Shown here: positions 46,033 through 56,575 of the stretch, piece after piece
Layout of the letters: every line of letters begins with the position of its first letter
Numbering within the stretch: the stretch's first letter is position 1
Assembly: GCA_963805405.1 (NCBI GenBank)
Contig: CAWDUC010000013.1
Coordinates: 62,001 to 126,000 of the forward strand
Length of the DNA: 64,000 nucleotides
From: JAEUMG01 sp963805405
GTDB taxonomy: Bacteria > Pseudomonadota > Alphaproteobacteria > Rhizobiales > Aestuariivirgaceae
Reading direction: 5' to 3'
Made by a program: the position numbers and the translations under genes
Notes under the pieces: model-generated
Databases searched by the model: none
Seen by the model: the letters and a program-made list of their open reading frames with translations, nothing else
Told to the model about the DNA's origin: nothing

Positions 46033-49000
46033 TCACGGCGCCACTTTCTCGCGGGCGAGGCGATTGAGCGTTACATAGTCGATCTTGCCGGAGCCAAGGA
46101 TCGGCATGGCTTCAAGCATGATGATGGTTCGTGGGATCATCAGTTCACCGATGCCGGCCGCTTTCAATGTTTGCGAGATGGCATTGCGATCGAGCGTTGC
46201 TTCGGTGGTGAAGAGGACGAGCTGTTCGCCCTTCTTGGCATCGGGCGCCGCGACGATGGCAACCGGCACATCGGGAAAGCCGGAATGGATTTTCGATTCG
46301 ATGAGTGCCAGCGACACCATCTCGCCGGCAATCTTGGCAAAGCGCTTGGCGCGGCCATGGATGGTAACGAATCCAAGGAGATCGATCGAAACGACGTCGC
46401 CCGTATCGTACCAGCCATCGGGCGGCGGCTCGATGACGCCCGGGGTATCGCCGCGCAGATAGCCGAGCATAATGTTGGGGCCCTTGACGACGAGGCGCCC
46501 GCCTTCGGTGATGCCCTCGACGGGGTCGAGGCGATAGGTGATCTTGTCGAGCAACCGGCCGACGGTGCCCGACTTGAAATGCATCGGCGTGTTGAGAGCG
46601 AGGACCGGCGAGCATTCGGTGGCGCCATAGCCTTCGAGAATGCGCTTGCCAAATTTCTCCATCCAGATTTCGCGCGTTTCCGGCTTGACGCGCTCGGCGC
46701 CGGCAACGACGAAACGGACATTGTAGAAATCATAAGGATGGGCGTTCCGCGCATAGCCCATGAGGAACGTATCTGTGCCGAACAGGATCGAGGCGTTGGT
46801 GTCGTAGCAAAGCTCGGGGATGACCTTGTAATGCAGCGGCGAGGGATAGAGGAAGGTGCGGACGCCCGAGAGTACGGGGAGCATGGTGCCGCCGGTCAGG
46901 CCAAAGGCATGAAACATCGGCAAGGCATTGAAGACGATGTCGTGGGCGGTGAAGTCGATGCGCGCGAAGGCCTGGAAGCGGTTCGCCTGGATGTTGCGAT
47001 GGGAGAGCACGACGCCCTTGGGTATCCCTTCCGAGCCCGAGGTGAAGAGGATCACGGCCGGCGCGTTGGGATCGGCGTTCCATTTCGCCATGCGCAACGC
47101 GGTGTGCGGCATGATGCGTGCGAACAATCCATACAGCTTGTCGCTCAAGGCCACTTCGGCGCGGATATCCTCGAGATAGAGGATGCGGCATTTCTCGGAG
47201 AGAAGCTTGATATCGGCATCGAGATTGCCGGCCTCGACGAATTTGCGCGAGGTGACGATCGTCGAGACCTGGGCCGCGGCGCAAGCCGCCGCCATGTTAA
47301 CGGCACCGGTCGAGAAATTGAGCATGGCCGGCACGCGACCGAAGGCTTGCAATCCGAAGAAGGTGACAAGCGTCGCGCCGGCATTGGGCAATAGCACCGC
47401 CGATCGTCTTCTCGCCCGGCGTTGCTTCGGCGAGCTTTCGCCCGAGGATGAAAGCGCCCATGACGATGCGATTATAGGTCAGCGGATTGCGCTGGATGTC
47501 CTCGACGATCTGGTGATCGCCGCCATGGGTGGCGCGCGCATCGAGCAAGGATGCAAAGAGCGTCTTGTCGATCGGGCTCGACGCGAAGATCATGTCGGTC
47601 ATCACGTCATAGAGACGGTTCGCCAGGTAATCACGCAACGCCGTGCCCTTGAGGTCGGGCGGCGTGTCGAACTTCACCGGCGGCAGGAATGTGAGCGTGA
47701 TCTTGGGGAACCAGCGCAGGCGCAATTTGCCGCGCATGCGCGAGAAGGGCGAATACTGCGCGCCATCGATGCGGACGGGGAGGACCCTGGCGCCGGAGAG
47801 ATGGGCAATGGTGCCCGGGCCTTCATAGACTTTCATCAAGGTGCCGGTGACGGTAAGGCGGCCTTCAGGAAAGATCACGACTTTCTTGCCGTGCTTCACG
47901 GCGGCGACAAGTGCGCGCAATGCCATCGGATTGGTCGGGTCGATCGGCATCAAATCGAAGAGCTGGAAGGCAGGCTTCACCCACCAGTGCTTCGCCATGT
48001 GGGTGTTGATCGCAAAGGCGCAGCGCTCTGGCAGGTAGGCCGAGAGAAGCGGCCCGTCGAGCATCGAGGTATGGTTGGCGACGATGACCGCGCGCCGCCC
48101 GGCTTCATGGAAATGCTCGAGTCCCTTGACCTCGACGCGGTAGAGCAATCCGAAAATCAGGCGCGCCAGATAGGCGACGAGTTCCTGCGGCAGGAGCTTG
48201 CAGATGTAAGCGGCGGCCAATGCATTGGCGAGGCCGGCGAGCAGGAAGATGGTACGGATCGAAAGGCCGGCAGCGATCAACGCGAAGGAGACGATCGTCG
48301 CCACCGTCATGAAGATGGCATTGATGATGTTATTGGCGGCGATCACCCGGGCGCGCCGTGAGATCGGGGTTTTCGTTTGCACCAGCGCATAGAGCGGCAC
48401 GCAGAAAAGGCCGGCACAGAAGGCGATGAGGCCAAGATCGATGATCGTCCGCCAGCCGGCAAAGCTGGTCAGCACGGTCCTGATCGGCATGAAGCCTTCG
48501 GCCGGCGCCAAGGCCCGCAAATGCGGGGTAGCGAAATAAAGGTCGATCGTGAAGATGGTGATGAGGATCGCGGCGATCGGCACGTATTTGACCGAGACCT
48601 CGCCCTTGAGCAGCCAGTTCGTGCAAACCGATCCAAGGCCAATGGCGACGGTGAAGGTGACGATGACAAGCGTTCCGACCGATTCGCCGGCGAAAAGATC
48701 TTCCCGCGCGAAAGCCGGAATCTGGGTCAGGAAGATGACGCCCAAGAACCAAAACCAGGAAATGCCGAGGATGGCCAAGAACACATCCTTGCGGTCGGTC
48801 GCCTGATGAATGACGCGCCAGGTTTCGCGCGCGAAGTTAGGTTCGATCTTGAGTTCCGGTTGGGGCGCAGGGGCGGATGGAATGCGCCGGCTGGTCAGCC
48901 AGGCGATGACAGCCAAAGCCGTCATGATGAAGCCGACCGTGTGGCGGCCGGTCTCGCCGATGATGAAGGCGCTGCCGAACATGGTGCCGAGCAGAACCGA

Positions 49001-49471
49001 AATGAAAGTGCCCATCTCGATCAGGCCGTTGCCGCCCAGCAATTCCTGCTTCTCGAGGTGTTGCGGCAGGATCGAATATTTGATCGGGCCGAAGAAGGCC
49101 GACTGCACGCCGGTGAGGAAGACGCAGAGCAGCTGCAGCCAGATGAGATCGGTGAAGAGCGAGAAGGAGGCCAGCGCCATCACGAAGATTTCGGCGAATT
49201 TGATCCGCCGGACGAGCACGGCCTTGTCGTATTTATCCGCAAGCTGGCCGGCGGTTGCCGAGAACAGGAAGAATGGCAGGATCAGGAGGCCCGCCGACAA
49301 AGTATTAAGCAGGGGCGCATTGACACCGGTGCGGCTGCCGAGATCGTAGATCAGCAGCATCGACAACGAGAAGCGGAAGGCATTGTCGTTGAAGGCGCCG
49401 ATCGCCTGGGTGATGAAGAGCGGCCAGAAGCGCTCGGTCTTGAAGAGGCTGAATTGGCTGTGGCCGGTCAT
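46033..49471 (-). CDS. aas: Aas-type fused MFS transporter / acyltransferase / acyl-ACP synthetase, one frame break
   Basis: About 1145 residues once repaired. Residues 1 to about 410 are an MFS lysophospholipid transporter (LplT-like; FWPLFITQAIGAFNDNAFRF). Around 466 lies the PlsC acyltransferase H-X4-D motif (ANHTSMLDGPLL) with FPEGRLT. From about 690 on is an AMP-dependent ligase with FTSGSEGIPKGVVLSH, GYGATECSPVLAL and the C-terminal GSGKIDYVTL lysine. It would re-acylate 2-acyl-lysophospholipids imported into the inner leaflet. One extra base at about 47398 breaks it just before LLPNAGATLVTFFG. The start ATG 49471 overlaps the HAD gene. Confidence 0.9.
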
Positions 49472-50178
49472 CTGGTTCCCGATTTGAGTTTGGTCCGGCC
49501 GAGCATGCCCGCGATGAGTTGATAAGACGTATCGTGATCGCCGCAAACTGTCGCGGCTCCGGCCTTTGCGAGCCTGTCGCGGCGCGCCTCTTCACGGGCG
49601 AAACCGATAAAATGAACCTGGTTACGCAAACCGGCATCGACATCATTGAGATTGTCGCCAAGATAGACGATGCGGTGTTTAGGCAGACCGCTGGCCCCGA
49701 TGGCGCGGGCGAGAATTTCGGCCTTGGCGCCGCCGCCATCGGCGCCAAACGGCAGATCCGCAACGAAATCCCACAGGTCCGTTGATTGGAGCCGCAAGCG
49801 GGCTGCATCGACAAGGTTGGCGGTGGCGATGCCAATCAGCACGCCGTCATCGCGCAGGGCCTTGAGCAGGTTTCGCGCGCCAGGAATTTCAATCGCGGTC
49901 AGTGCGCCATCGCTCAGCCCCGCCTCGAGATGCGAGAGATAGGAGCGGGTGAGATGATCCATCTCGTCATCCGTGGGTGGCCGACCGAAATGACGCTCGA
50001 GGACTTCGGCCATGATGTCATGGTCGTTGCGGATTCGGTAATTGTCCCAATCGCGCGACAGGCCTGTCAGTCCATGCAACTCGAGGAAGGGATGAAAGAA
50101 GGCGTCTTCCTCCGGCGGTGTGAGATCAAGCAGCACGCCGTCGACATCGAAGATGACAGCGGCGTCGTGCATGATCAC
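49468..50178 (-). CDS. HAD-family hydrolase
   Basis: A 236-residue phosphatase-type protein. Motif I is VIFDVDGVLLD with the nucleophilic and acid aspartates. Motif II is IGIATANLVDAARLRL, a lysine lies in GGGAKAEILARAIG, and motif IV is IVYLGDNLNDVDAG. A helical cap (residues about 20-90) marks subfamily I, as in phosphoglycolate phosphatases. It overlaps the genes on both sides by four bases (ATGA), so it is part of one transcript with the AruI-like and Aas-like genes. The substrate is unknown. Confidence 0.88.
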   Translation of the reverse strand: MIMHDAAVIFDVDGVLLDLTPPEEDAFFHPFLELHGLTGLSRDWDNYRIRNDHDIMAEVLERHFGRPPTDDEMDHLTRSYLSHLEAGLSDGALTAIEIPGARNLLKALRDDGVLIGIATANLVDAARLRLQSTDLWDFVADLPFGADGGGAKAEILARAIGASGLPKHRIVYLGDNLNDVDAGLRNQVHFIGFAREEARRDRLAKAGAATVCGDHDTSYQLIAGMLGRTKLKSGTR

Positions 50179-51779
50179 TGCACCATGCGCGGCGTCATTT
50201 CGATGAGTGTTGGGCGATCGGCGGTGAGCGCGCGTTTGATTGCCTGGGCGAGGGCTGCGAGCGTGGCCGGTTTCTCGGCGATGCAGTCATAGGCCTTGGC
50301 GAGCGCCTGGAAATCCGGGTTCTTGAGTGTCACCGCGTTGGGCTGAATGCCTTTCGACACCATGTCGTCGCGGATCTGGCCGAGCGCGTCATTGTTCCAC
50401 ATGAGGATGACAAGCGGCAGCTTGTGTTCCGCGGCGGTGCCGAGTTCGTTGATCGTATACTGCAAGCCGTAATCGCCGATCAGCACGGCGACCGGCGTAT
50501 CGGGCTTGCCGAATTTGGCGCCGATGCCGGCGGGAAGAGCAAAGCCGAGCGTGCCGAAGCCGACAGGGTGGATCCAGGTGCGCGGATGCTCGACAGGGAA
50601 GATCTCGTTCGCGGCATAGGCGATCTGCGTCATGTCGGAGGCGATGACAGTCTCCGGCGGCAGAGCTTCGCGGATGACGGCGAGGACCTTGGCGAGCGTC
50701 TGTCGCAATTTGTCATCTGCCTTGCGATCCTCTTCGCGCAGGCTCCGTGCCAGGGCCTCCGATTCCCTGCGTCGTTCGGCATCGGCTTCGGGCAGGGCGG
50801 CGGCAATTTCGGCAAGTGCGAATTTGGCATCGGCGTGAATAGCGATCTCGGCGGTATGCGGGCGTGCCAAGGCCGATTCATCGATATCGATGCGGATCAG
50901 GTTCTTATCGAGGATGATATCCGACGACCAGAAATCGGTTTCGGACAATTCGCTTCCGACGCAAAGGATCGCATCGGAATTGCGCAGGAGCTCGAGCGCC
51001 TTGGGCTGCGTCATGCGGTAGCCAAGCGACAGCGCATGACCGGCAGGCACTGCGCCTTTGCCGGCCGTCGTTGTGAGGATCGGCGCGCCAAGCGCTTCGG
51101 CTATCGCTACGGCTTCCTTGCCGGCGTGAAGCGCGCCACCGCCGATGAGCAGGACCGGCTTCTTCGCCTTGGCAAGGCGCTTCGCGGCCCTCTCGATGTC
51201 GTCAGGATCAGGCCGCGCCTTTCGCGGCAAAGTGCGTGCATGCCAGCCTTCGCCGGCCGGCTGTTTCAGAAGGTCGAGCGGGATTTCGAGATAAGCGGGG
51301 CGGGGGCGGCGCGAGGCGAAGTTGGCAAAGGCTTGGGCGATGCCGTCGCGCACGTCCTTGGGCGTCAGAGCGCGCATGGCAAGGCTGGTGACCGTGCGGG
51401 CCGCGCCATGCTGGTCGATCATTTCATGCAGGCGTCCACGGCCCTGGGCACTATCGCCAATATCGAGTGCGGAGGAGATGACGAGAACCGGGCTCGAATC
51501 CGACCAAGCCTGGCCCATCGGGGTTAGAATATTGGTGAGGCCGGGTCCGGTAATCGTGAAGCAGACGCCGGGCTTGCCGGTGGCGCGGGCATAGCCGTCG
51601 GCCATGAAGCCCGCGCCCTGTTCATGGCGAACGAGTATGTGCTTGATGCCGGAGCGCGGCAGGGCGCGATACATCTCGACATTGTGGACGCCGGGGATGC
51701 CGAAAATCGTATCGACGCCATAGGCTTCGAGCAGGCCGACCAGGGCCTCACCGGTGGATAGCTCGGCACGTTGCGACAT
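50175..51779 (-). CDS. aruI: Thiamine-diphosphate enzyme, 5-guanidino-2-oxopentanoate decarboxylase-like
   Basis: A 534-residue acetolactate-synthase-fold protein. The ThDP-activating glutamate is in VRHEQGAGFMADGYARATG (Glu53). The GD...NN cofactor motif is GDYGLQYTINELGTAAEHK followed by LMWNN. The central domain (KPVLLIGGGALHAGKEAV) is Rossmann-like. The GDYGxQYTxxELGTA form resembles AruI, which decarboxylates 2-ketoarginine to 4-guanidinobutyraldehyde. A DauA-like gene, which makes 2-ketoarginine, heads the same run and supports this. Plain acetolactate synthase is less likely, as no small subunit is near. Confidence 0.8.
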   Translation of the reverse strand: MSQRAELSTGEALVGLLEAYGVDTIFGIPGVHNVEMYRALPRSGIKHILVRHEQGAGFMADGYARATGKPGVCFTITGPGLTNILTPMGQAWSDSSPVLVISSALDIGDSAQGRGRLHEMIDQHGAARTVTSLAMRALTPKDVRDGIAQAFANFASRRPRPAYLEIPLDLLKQPAGEGWHARTLPRKARPDPDDIERAAKRLAKAKKPVLLIGGGALHAGKEAVAIAEALGAPILTTTAGKGAVPAGHALSLGYRMTQPKALELLRNSDAILCVGSELSETDFWSSDIILDKNLIRIDIDESALARPHTAEIAIHADAKFALAEIAAALPEADAERRRESEALARSLREEDRKADDKLRQTLAKVLAVIREALPPETVIASDMTQIAYAANEIFPVEHPRTWIHPVGFGTLGFALPAGIGAKFGKPDTPVAVLIGDYGLQYTINELGTAAEHKLPLVILMWNNDALGQIRDDMVSKGIQPNAVTLKNPDFQALAKAYDCIAEKPATLAALAQAIKRALTADRPTLIEMTPRMVQ

Positions 51780-51796
51780 CGATGGCTCCGGATGGT

Positions 51797-52784
51797 TCAG
51801 GCCGCGCGGCTTGCGGCCGGTGGATCATTCACGGCGTGGCATGCCACAAGGCTACGATGGCTCGCAAGCAGTTCCGGACGCTCGCTGCGGCAGCGATCGA
51901 AGGCCAAGGGGCAGCGCGGATTGAAGGCGCAGCCCGTGGGCGGCGACAAGGGCGAGGGCAGTTCGCCCTTCAGCACAATGCGCTGGCGCTTGCGTTCGGG
52001 ATCGGGCTGCGGCGTCGCCGACAGCAGCGCCTGCGTATATGGATGTTGCGGATTGGCGAAGATATCTTCGCGGGTTCCCTGTTCGACGACGCGGCCCAGA
52101 TACATCACCATCACGTCATTGGCGATATGGCGGACCACCGAAAGATCATGGCTGATGAACAGATAGGCGAGATTGAGCTTCTCCTGGATGTCGGCGAGAA
52201 GATTGAGCACTTGCGCCTGGATCGAGAGATCGAGTGCCGAGACCGGTTCGTCGAGCACCAGGATGGTCGGCGACAAGCATCAAGGCGCGGGCAATCGCGA
52301 TGCGCTGGCGCTGGCCGCCGGAGAACATATGCGGATAGCGGTCGTAGTGCTCGGGTCGCAAGCCGACATTGGCCATCATTTCGCGCGCGCGCTCGGTTCT
52401 TTCAGCGCGACTCGATTTCGTATTCACCAGCAGTGGTTCTTCCAGCATGTGGCCAATCTTCTGGCGCGGGTTGAGCGAACCATACGGATTCTGGAAGACG
52501 ATCTGCACCTTGGAGCGCAAGCTCTTCAGAGTCTCACGCGAGGCGCCGGCAATCTCATTGCCGTCGATGGAGAGCGACCCCGATGTCGGCGGCTCGATCA
52601 TGGTGACAATGCGGGCGAGAGTCGATTTTCCGCAACCGGATTCGCCCACCACCGCCAGCGTCTTGCCGCGGTCCAATGTGAAGCTTGCGCCGTCGAGCGC
52701 CTTTAGAGTCGCCGGCTCGCGAAACGCGCCGCGGGAGACGAGATAGTGCCGCGCAAGATCGCGGGCGACGACGACACTGCTCAT
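51797..52784 (-). CDS. dppF: Peptide-type ABC transporter ATP-binding protein (DppF/OppF class), one frame break
   Basis: About 328 residues once repaired. GESGCGKSTLARIVTMIEPP is Walker A, FQNPYGSLNPRQKIG is the class-specific Q-loop region and FSGGQRQRIAIARALM is the signature. After an extra base at about 52275 the frame resumes with TILVLDEPVSALDLSIQAQ (Walker B, D-loop) and SHDLSVVRHIA. The C-terminus PLSPPTGCAFNPRCPLAFDRC holds the cysteine-rich oligopeptide-ATPase (Fe-S) motif. ATG 52784 overlaps the dppD stop. It powers uptake with DppD. Confidence 0.9.
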
Positions 52785-53768
52785 GCGGCTGCCGCCTTTC
52801 CGGGGTGGTTGGTCGGCGTTCCATTGCGCAACGGATAATGGCACAGCGCGCTTTCATGACGTTCGGGGGGCACCGTGCGGCAGAGGTCGGTGGCATAGGT
52901 GCAGCGCGGCGAGAACAGGCAGCCCGCCGGGCGGTCGAACTGCCCGGGTACCACGCCGGTAATCGAGGGCAGGCGGCGGCCGATGGGCGCGCTCAGGCAA
53001 AGCGGCGAGAAGTGCTGCCGTATAGGGATGATGTGGATCGGCGAAGAGCTGGCGCACCGGGCGCTCCTCCACTTTCTGCCCGGCATATTGCACGCTGACG
53101 CGTTCGGCGGTCTCAGCAACCACGCCCATGGAATGGGTAATCAAAACGAGCGCCATGCCAGTTTCGCGCTGCAGTGTCATGAGAAGCTCGATGATCTGCG
53201 CCTGGATGGTGACATCGAGCGCGGTCGTCGGTTCATCGGCGATGAGGAGCTTGGGGTTGCAGGCTATCGCCATGGCGATCATCACGCGCTGGTTCATGCC
53301 GCCGGAAAGCTGATGCGGGAAGGACGAGAGTCGGCTTTCGGCGCCCGGGATCCCGACCAGTGACAGGAGTTCTATTGCGCGCCTGCGGCAGGCGGCCTTG
53401 TCCATGTCGAGATGCGTCTTGAGTGCTTCCGTCAACTGGAAGCCGATGGTGAAGCATGGATTGAGGCTCGACATCGGCTCCTGAAATATCATCGCGATAT
53501 CCTTGCCGGTGATGGCGCGGCGATCGCGGGCCGGCATAGTCAGGAGATCGCGACCCTCGAAAGTCATCTTCTTGGCGGTGACGTTGGCAGTCCATGGGAG
53601 CAGACCCATGACTGCCAGCATTGCGACAGACTTGCCGGAGCCGGATTCGCCGACGATCGCCAGGATTTCACCCTTATCGACCGTGAATGACACCCGGTCC
53701 ACGGCGCGAAAGCGACCGCTGGCTGTGGCAAATTCGACGGTCAGGTCTTCGATTTCGAGAAGCGGCAT
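52781..53768 (-). CDS. dppD: Peptide-type ABC transporter ATP-binding protein (DppD/OppD class), one frame break
   Basis: About 328 residues once repaired. GESGSGKSVAMLAVMGLLP is Walker A, FQEPMSSLNPCFTIGFQLTE the Q-loop region, LSGGMNQRVMIAMAIACNP the signature and LLIADEPTTALDVTIQAQI Walker B. An extra base at about 52985 must be removed to read SITGVVPGQFDRPAGCLFSP with the conserved C-terminal cysteines (CLFSPRC, C, C). The start ATG 53768 lies five bases after the unknown membrane protein gene. DppD and DppF form the ATPase pair of a peptide or opine-type importer. Confidence 0.9.
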
Positions 53769-53773
53769 GATGG

Positions 53774-54499
53774 CTACTTTTCTTTCGACGCCTTGTCGCC
53801 TATATCCGGCGTAGTCTTCTTGGCGGCAACACGAGAGCGCAATGGCTTCCGGACCGATTTATCCGATTTCGTAAAGACGCCGGCGATTTCCGCACTGGCG
53901 CGCTCAAACAGGGCAATCGCCCTGTCCTGATCCTTGGTCAGGTCGATGCCCGACTTGAGCGCAAAGGCCGCAAGATCGGCCAAGGCCGCTTCGCCAAGGA
54001 TTTTCTGAAGTTCAACCAATTGCAGTAAAAACGTGATGACACGCCGCTTTTCAGTGAGCGGCTGACCCAGGAAATGCGGATCGCGCAAATCCTCGGTCAC
54101 CAAGTTGGATTGCATCGCCACGCGGTAATACTGGACCACTGCGTGGATTACTTCAGCCGGCAGGATCGAGATGTCGCCCTTCAGCGACTCGAAGACAAAG
54201 TCGGTCTTGTCGGGTGTCGTGAAAGGCTCGGCTTGGCGCAAGGCGTATTCGGCTTCCTCGGGCGTGAGTTGGCGACGATTGGCGAGAACGCCTGCCAGGA
54301 TTTCAGCATGCAAGGCGACCACGAGATCGAGGACGCGCTGTTCGCGCAGATTAAGTTCATCGCGCCGCGCCACATCGCGTGCAGTTCGCTCGTGTTGGCG
54401 ATCAGCATGCGAGGTCAAATACCACGTCAGGACGCCGACAAACGCCGCGGCAATCGTTCCGACTGCACCAATGATCGCCGCGGTATATTCGGCGCTCAT
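53774..54499 (-). CDS. Membrane-anchored protein of unknown function inside the dpp-like operon
   Basis: 241 residues from ATG 54499. One N-terminal hydrophobic helix (AAIIGAVGTIAAAFVGVLTW) is followed by a long polar, helical cytoplasmic-looking part (LTSHADRQHERTARDVARRD...). A C-terminal tail rich in Lys follows (SVRKPLRSRVAAKKTTPD). I recognise no family. It sits between dppC and dppD with spacings of about four and five bases, so it is translated with the transporter. Classical dpp/opp operons have no gene here. It may be an accessory or regulatory part, or an insertion that kept frame. Confidence 0.75.
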   Translation of the reverse strand: MSAEYTAAIIGAVGTIAAAFVGVLTWYLTSHADRQHERTARDVARRDELNLREQRVLDLVVALHAEILAGVLANRRQLTPEEAEYALRQAEPFTTPDKTDFVFESLKGDISILPAEVIHAVVQYYRVAMQSNLVTEDLRDPHFLGQPLTEKRRVITFLLQLVELQKILGEAALADLAAFALKSGIDLTKDQDRAIALFERASAEIAGVFTKSDKSVRKPLRSRVAAKKTTPDIGDKASKEK

Positions 54500-54503
54500 C
54501 GCT

Positions 54504-55416
54504 TCAGCTCCGCTTGAGGCGCGGATCGAGCGCGTCGCGCAATCCATCGCCCATCAGGTTGATGGCGAGCACGGTGATGAGGATGGCAATGCCGGGCAGC
54601 GCCATTACCCAGGGATGCGACATCATCAGATCCTTGGAATCGCCGAGCATCGAGCCCCATTCGGGAATGGGTGGCTGTGCGCCAAGGCCAAGAAATCCAA
54701 GCCCGGCGGCACCAAGAATTGCGTCGGAGACGGCGAGCGCCGCCTGGACGATCAGGGGGGCCATGCAATTGGGAAGTACCGTCACAAGCATGAGCCGTGA
54801 GGGTCCATTGCCGGCAACCTTGGCGCCGGTCACGTAATCCTTTGAGAGCTCGGTCAGGGCCGAGGCGCGCACCAATCGCACGAATGAAGGCACGCCTACC
54901 ACCGCGACCGCAACGATGGTGTTGGTCAGATTGGGGCCGATCACCGCAATGATGAGGATCGCCAGCACGAGGCTCGGGATCGACATGATCAAGTCCATGG
55001 TGCGAAGGATAACGACGTCGATGACGCCGCCGAACCACGCAGCGGCGAGGCCCAACGCCGCGCCGGCAAGAGTCGAAACGAGCATCACCGACAAGCCGAT
55101 GAAGAGAGACACCCGCGCGCCATAGATGAGGCGCGAGAGCATGTCGCGGCCAACCGCATCGGTGCCGAGGATAAAGCGCGGATCGCTGCCTCGAATCCCA
55201 GAAGGGCGGCAGTTTGGTGAAGCCGCGAAACTGTTCAAGGGGATCATGCGGTGCAATGAAGGGCGCGAAGATTGCGAGCAGTGCGATGATGGCCACGACG
55301 ACCATTCCACCGACCGCGCCCCGGTTTTCGCGGAAAGAGCGCCAAAATGCGAGCAACGGCCCCGGCGGTGCAGGGCGCTTTTCACTGCGCGTGGGGATAG
55401 CGGCGTCAGCGGGCAT
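54504..55416 (-). CDS. dppC: Peptide-type ABC transporter permease (DppC class), one frame break
   Basis: About 303 residues once repaired. The N-terminus MPADAAIPTRSEKRPAPPGP leads to the first helix (MVVVAIIALLAIFAPFIAPH). An extra base at about 55191 separates it from GSDPRFILGTDAVGRDMLSR, the DppC hallmark. The EAA loop reads LTELSKDYVTGAKVAGNGPSR and the C-terminus DGLRDALDPRLKRS. It forms the channel with DppB. Its start lies 11 bases inside the end of dppB. Confidence 0.9.
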
Positions 55417-56420
55417 GGCGGATCCGCGGGTTGATGAGGCCATAAAGAAGATCAACGACCGACATTCACCAGGATGACGACCGCGGAAATCAGGAGAATG
55501 CCGCCTTGCAGCGCCGGATAGTCGCGGCGATTGATCGACTCGACCAGCCATTTGCCGACGCCCGGCCAGGAGAAGATGGTCTCGGTGAGGACAGCTCCGG
55601 CCAACAGCGTTCCCACTTGCAGCCCAATCACGGTCACCACGGGAATCAGCGCGTTGCGCAAGGCGTGAAGGCCGATGACGCGGCGCACGGGCAAGCCTTT
55701 GGCACGTGCAGTGCGCACATAATCCTCGCCAAGCACTTCCAGCATCGCGGAGCGGGTCATCCTGGCGATCACTGCCAAGGGCACGGTGCCGAGCACGATG
55801 GTGGGCAAGATCAGATGCCGCACGGCATCAAGAAACGCGCCCTTCTGCCCGGACAATACCGAATCGATCAGCATGAAGCCGGTGACCGGCGGGAAGTAAT
55901 ATTTGACGAGATCGATGCGCCCCGAGACCGGAGTCAAGTGAAGCGTGTTCGACATGACGAGGATGAGGATCAAGCCCCACCAGAAGATCGGCATGGAATA
56001 GCCGGTCAGCGCGATGCCCATCAGCGCCTGGTCATAGATGCCGCCGCGCCGCGAGGCGGCGATGACGCCAGCCGGGATTCCGATGACGATGGCAAAAATC
56101 ATGGCGCAGATCGTCAATTCGAGCGTTGCCGGAAACAGGATCAGGAATTCGTGCGCGATCGGGCTCTTGGTGATGATGGAGACGCCGAAATCGCCGTGCA
56201 ACAGACCCCATACGTAATCGCCGAACTGTTTCCAGATCGGCTGATCGAGGCCCATCTCGTGCATGAGTTCGGCATGGCGCTCGGGCGAGATGCCGCGCTC
56301 GCCGCGGCGGACCTCGATCGGATCGCCAGGCACCAGCCTGATCATCACGAAGGTAACGAACATCAAGGCGATGAAGGTCGGGAGCGTAAGCGCCAGTCGC
56401 CTGAGAAGAAATCGGACCAT
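55406..56420 (-). CDS. dppB: Peptide-type ABC transporter permease (DppB class), one frame break near the end
   Basis: About 337 residues once repaired. MVRFLLRRLALTLPTFIALM is the first helix, RLVPGDPIEVRRGERG the periplasmic signature, and MLEVLGEDYVRTARAKGLPV the EAA loop that docks on the ATPases. The last helix SAVVILVNV is followed by an extra base at about 55460. Removing it gives VDLLYGLINPRIRHAR, the conserved C-terminus, ending at 55406. The gap to dppA is 155 bases and contains a small GCGCC-rich hairpin. Confidence 0.9.
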
Positions 56421-56575
56421 AAGGGGTGCCTGGTGGCGAATAGTGTCGGCGCCTCAGAGCGGCGGCCGGTTCCGCAATCGGTCTATCTGAACGCGAATGA
56501 CCGGTGCATGTCGGGCAGCGCCTTGGGGCGTCCGCCTTCCTCGCCTTGCGGCGAGAAAGGCGGAGCCAATCTTGA

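Noticed and set aside
46030..47394. A 454-codon plus-strand frame opposite the Aas-like ligase domain
   Set aside because: It exactly mirrors the real gene, shows antisense composition (many Asp, Gly, Arg, Glu) and has no motif. The minus strand carries the AMP-ligase signatures.
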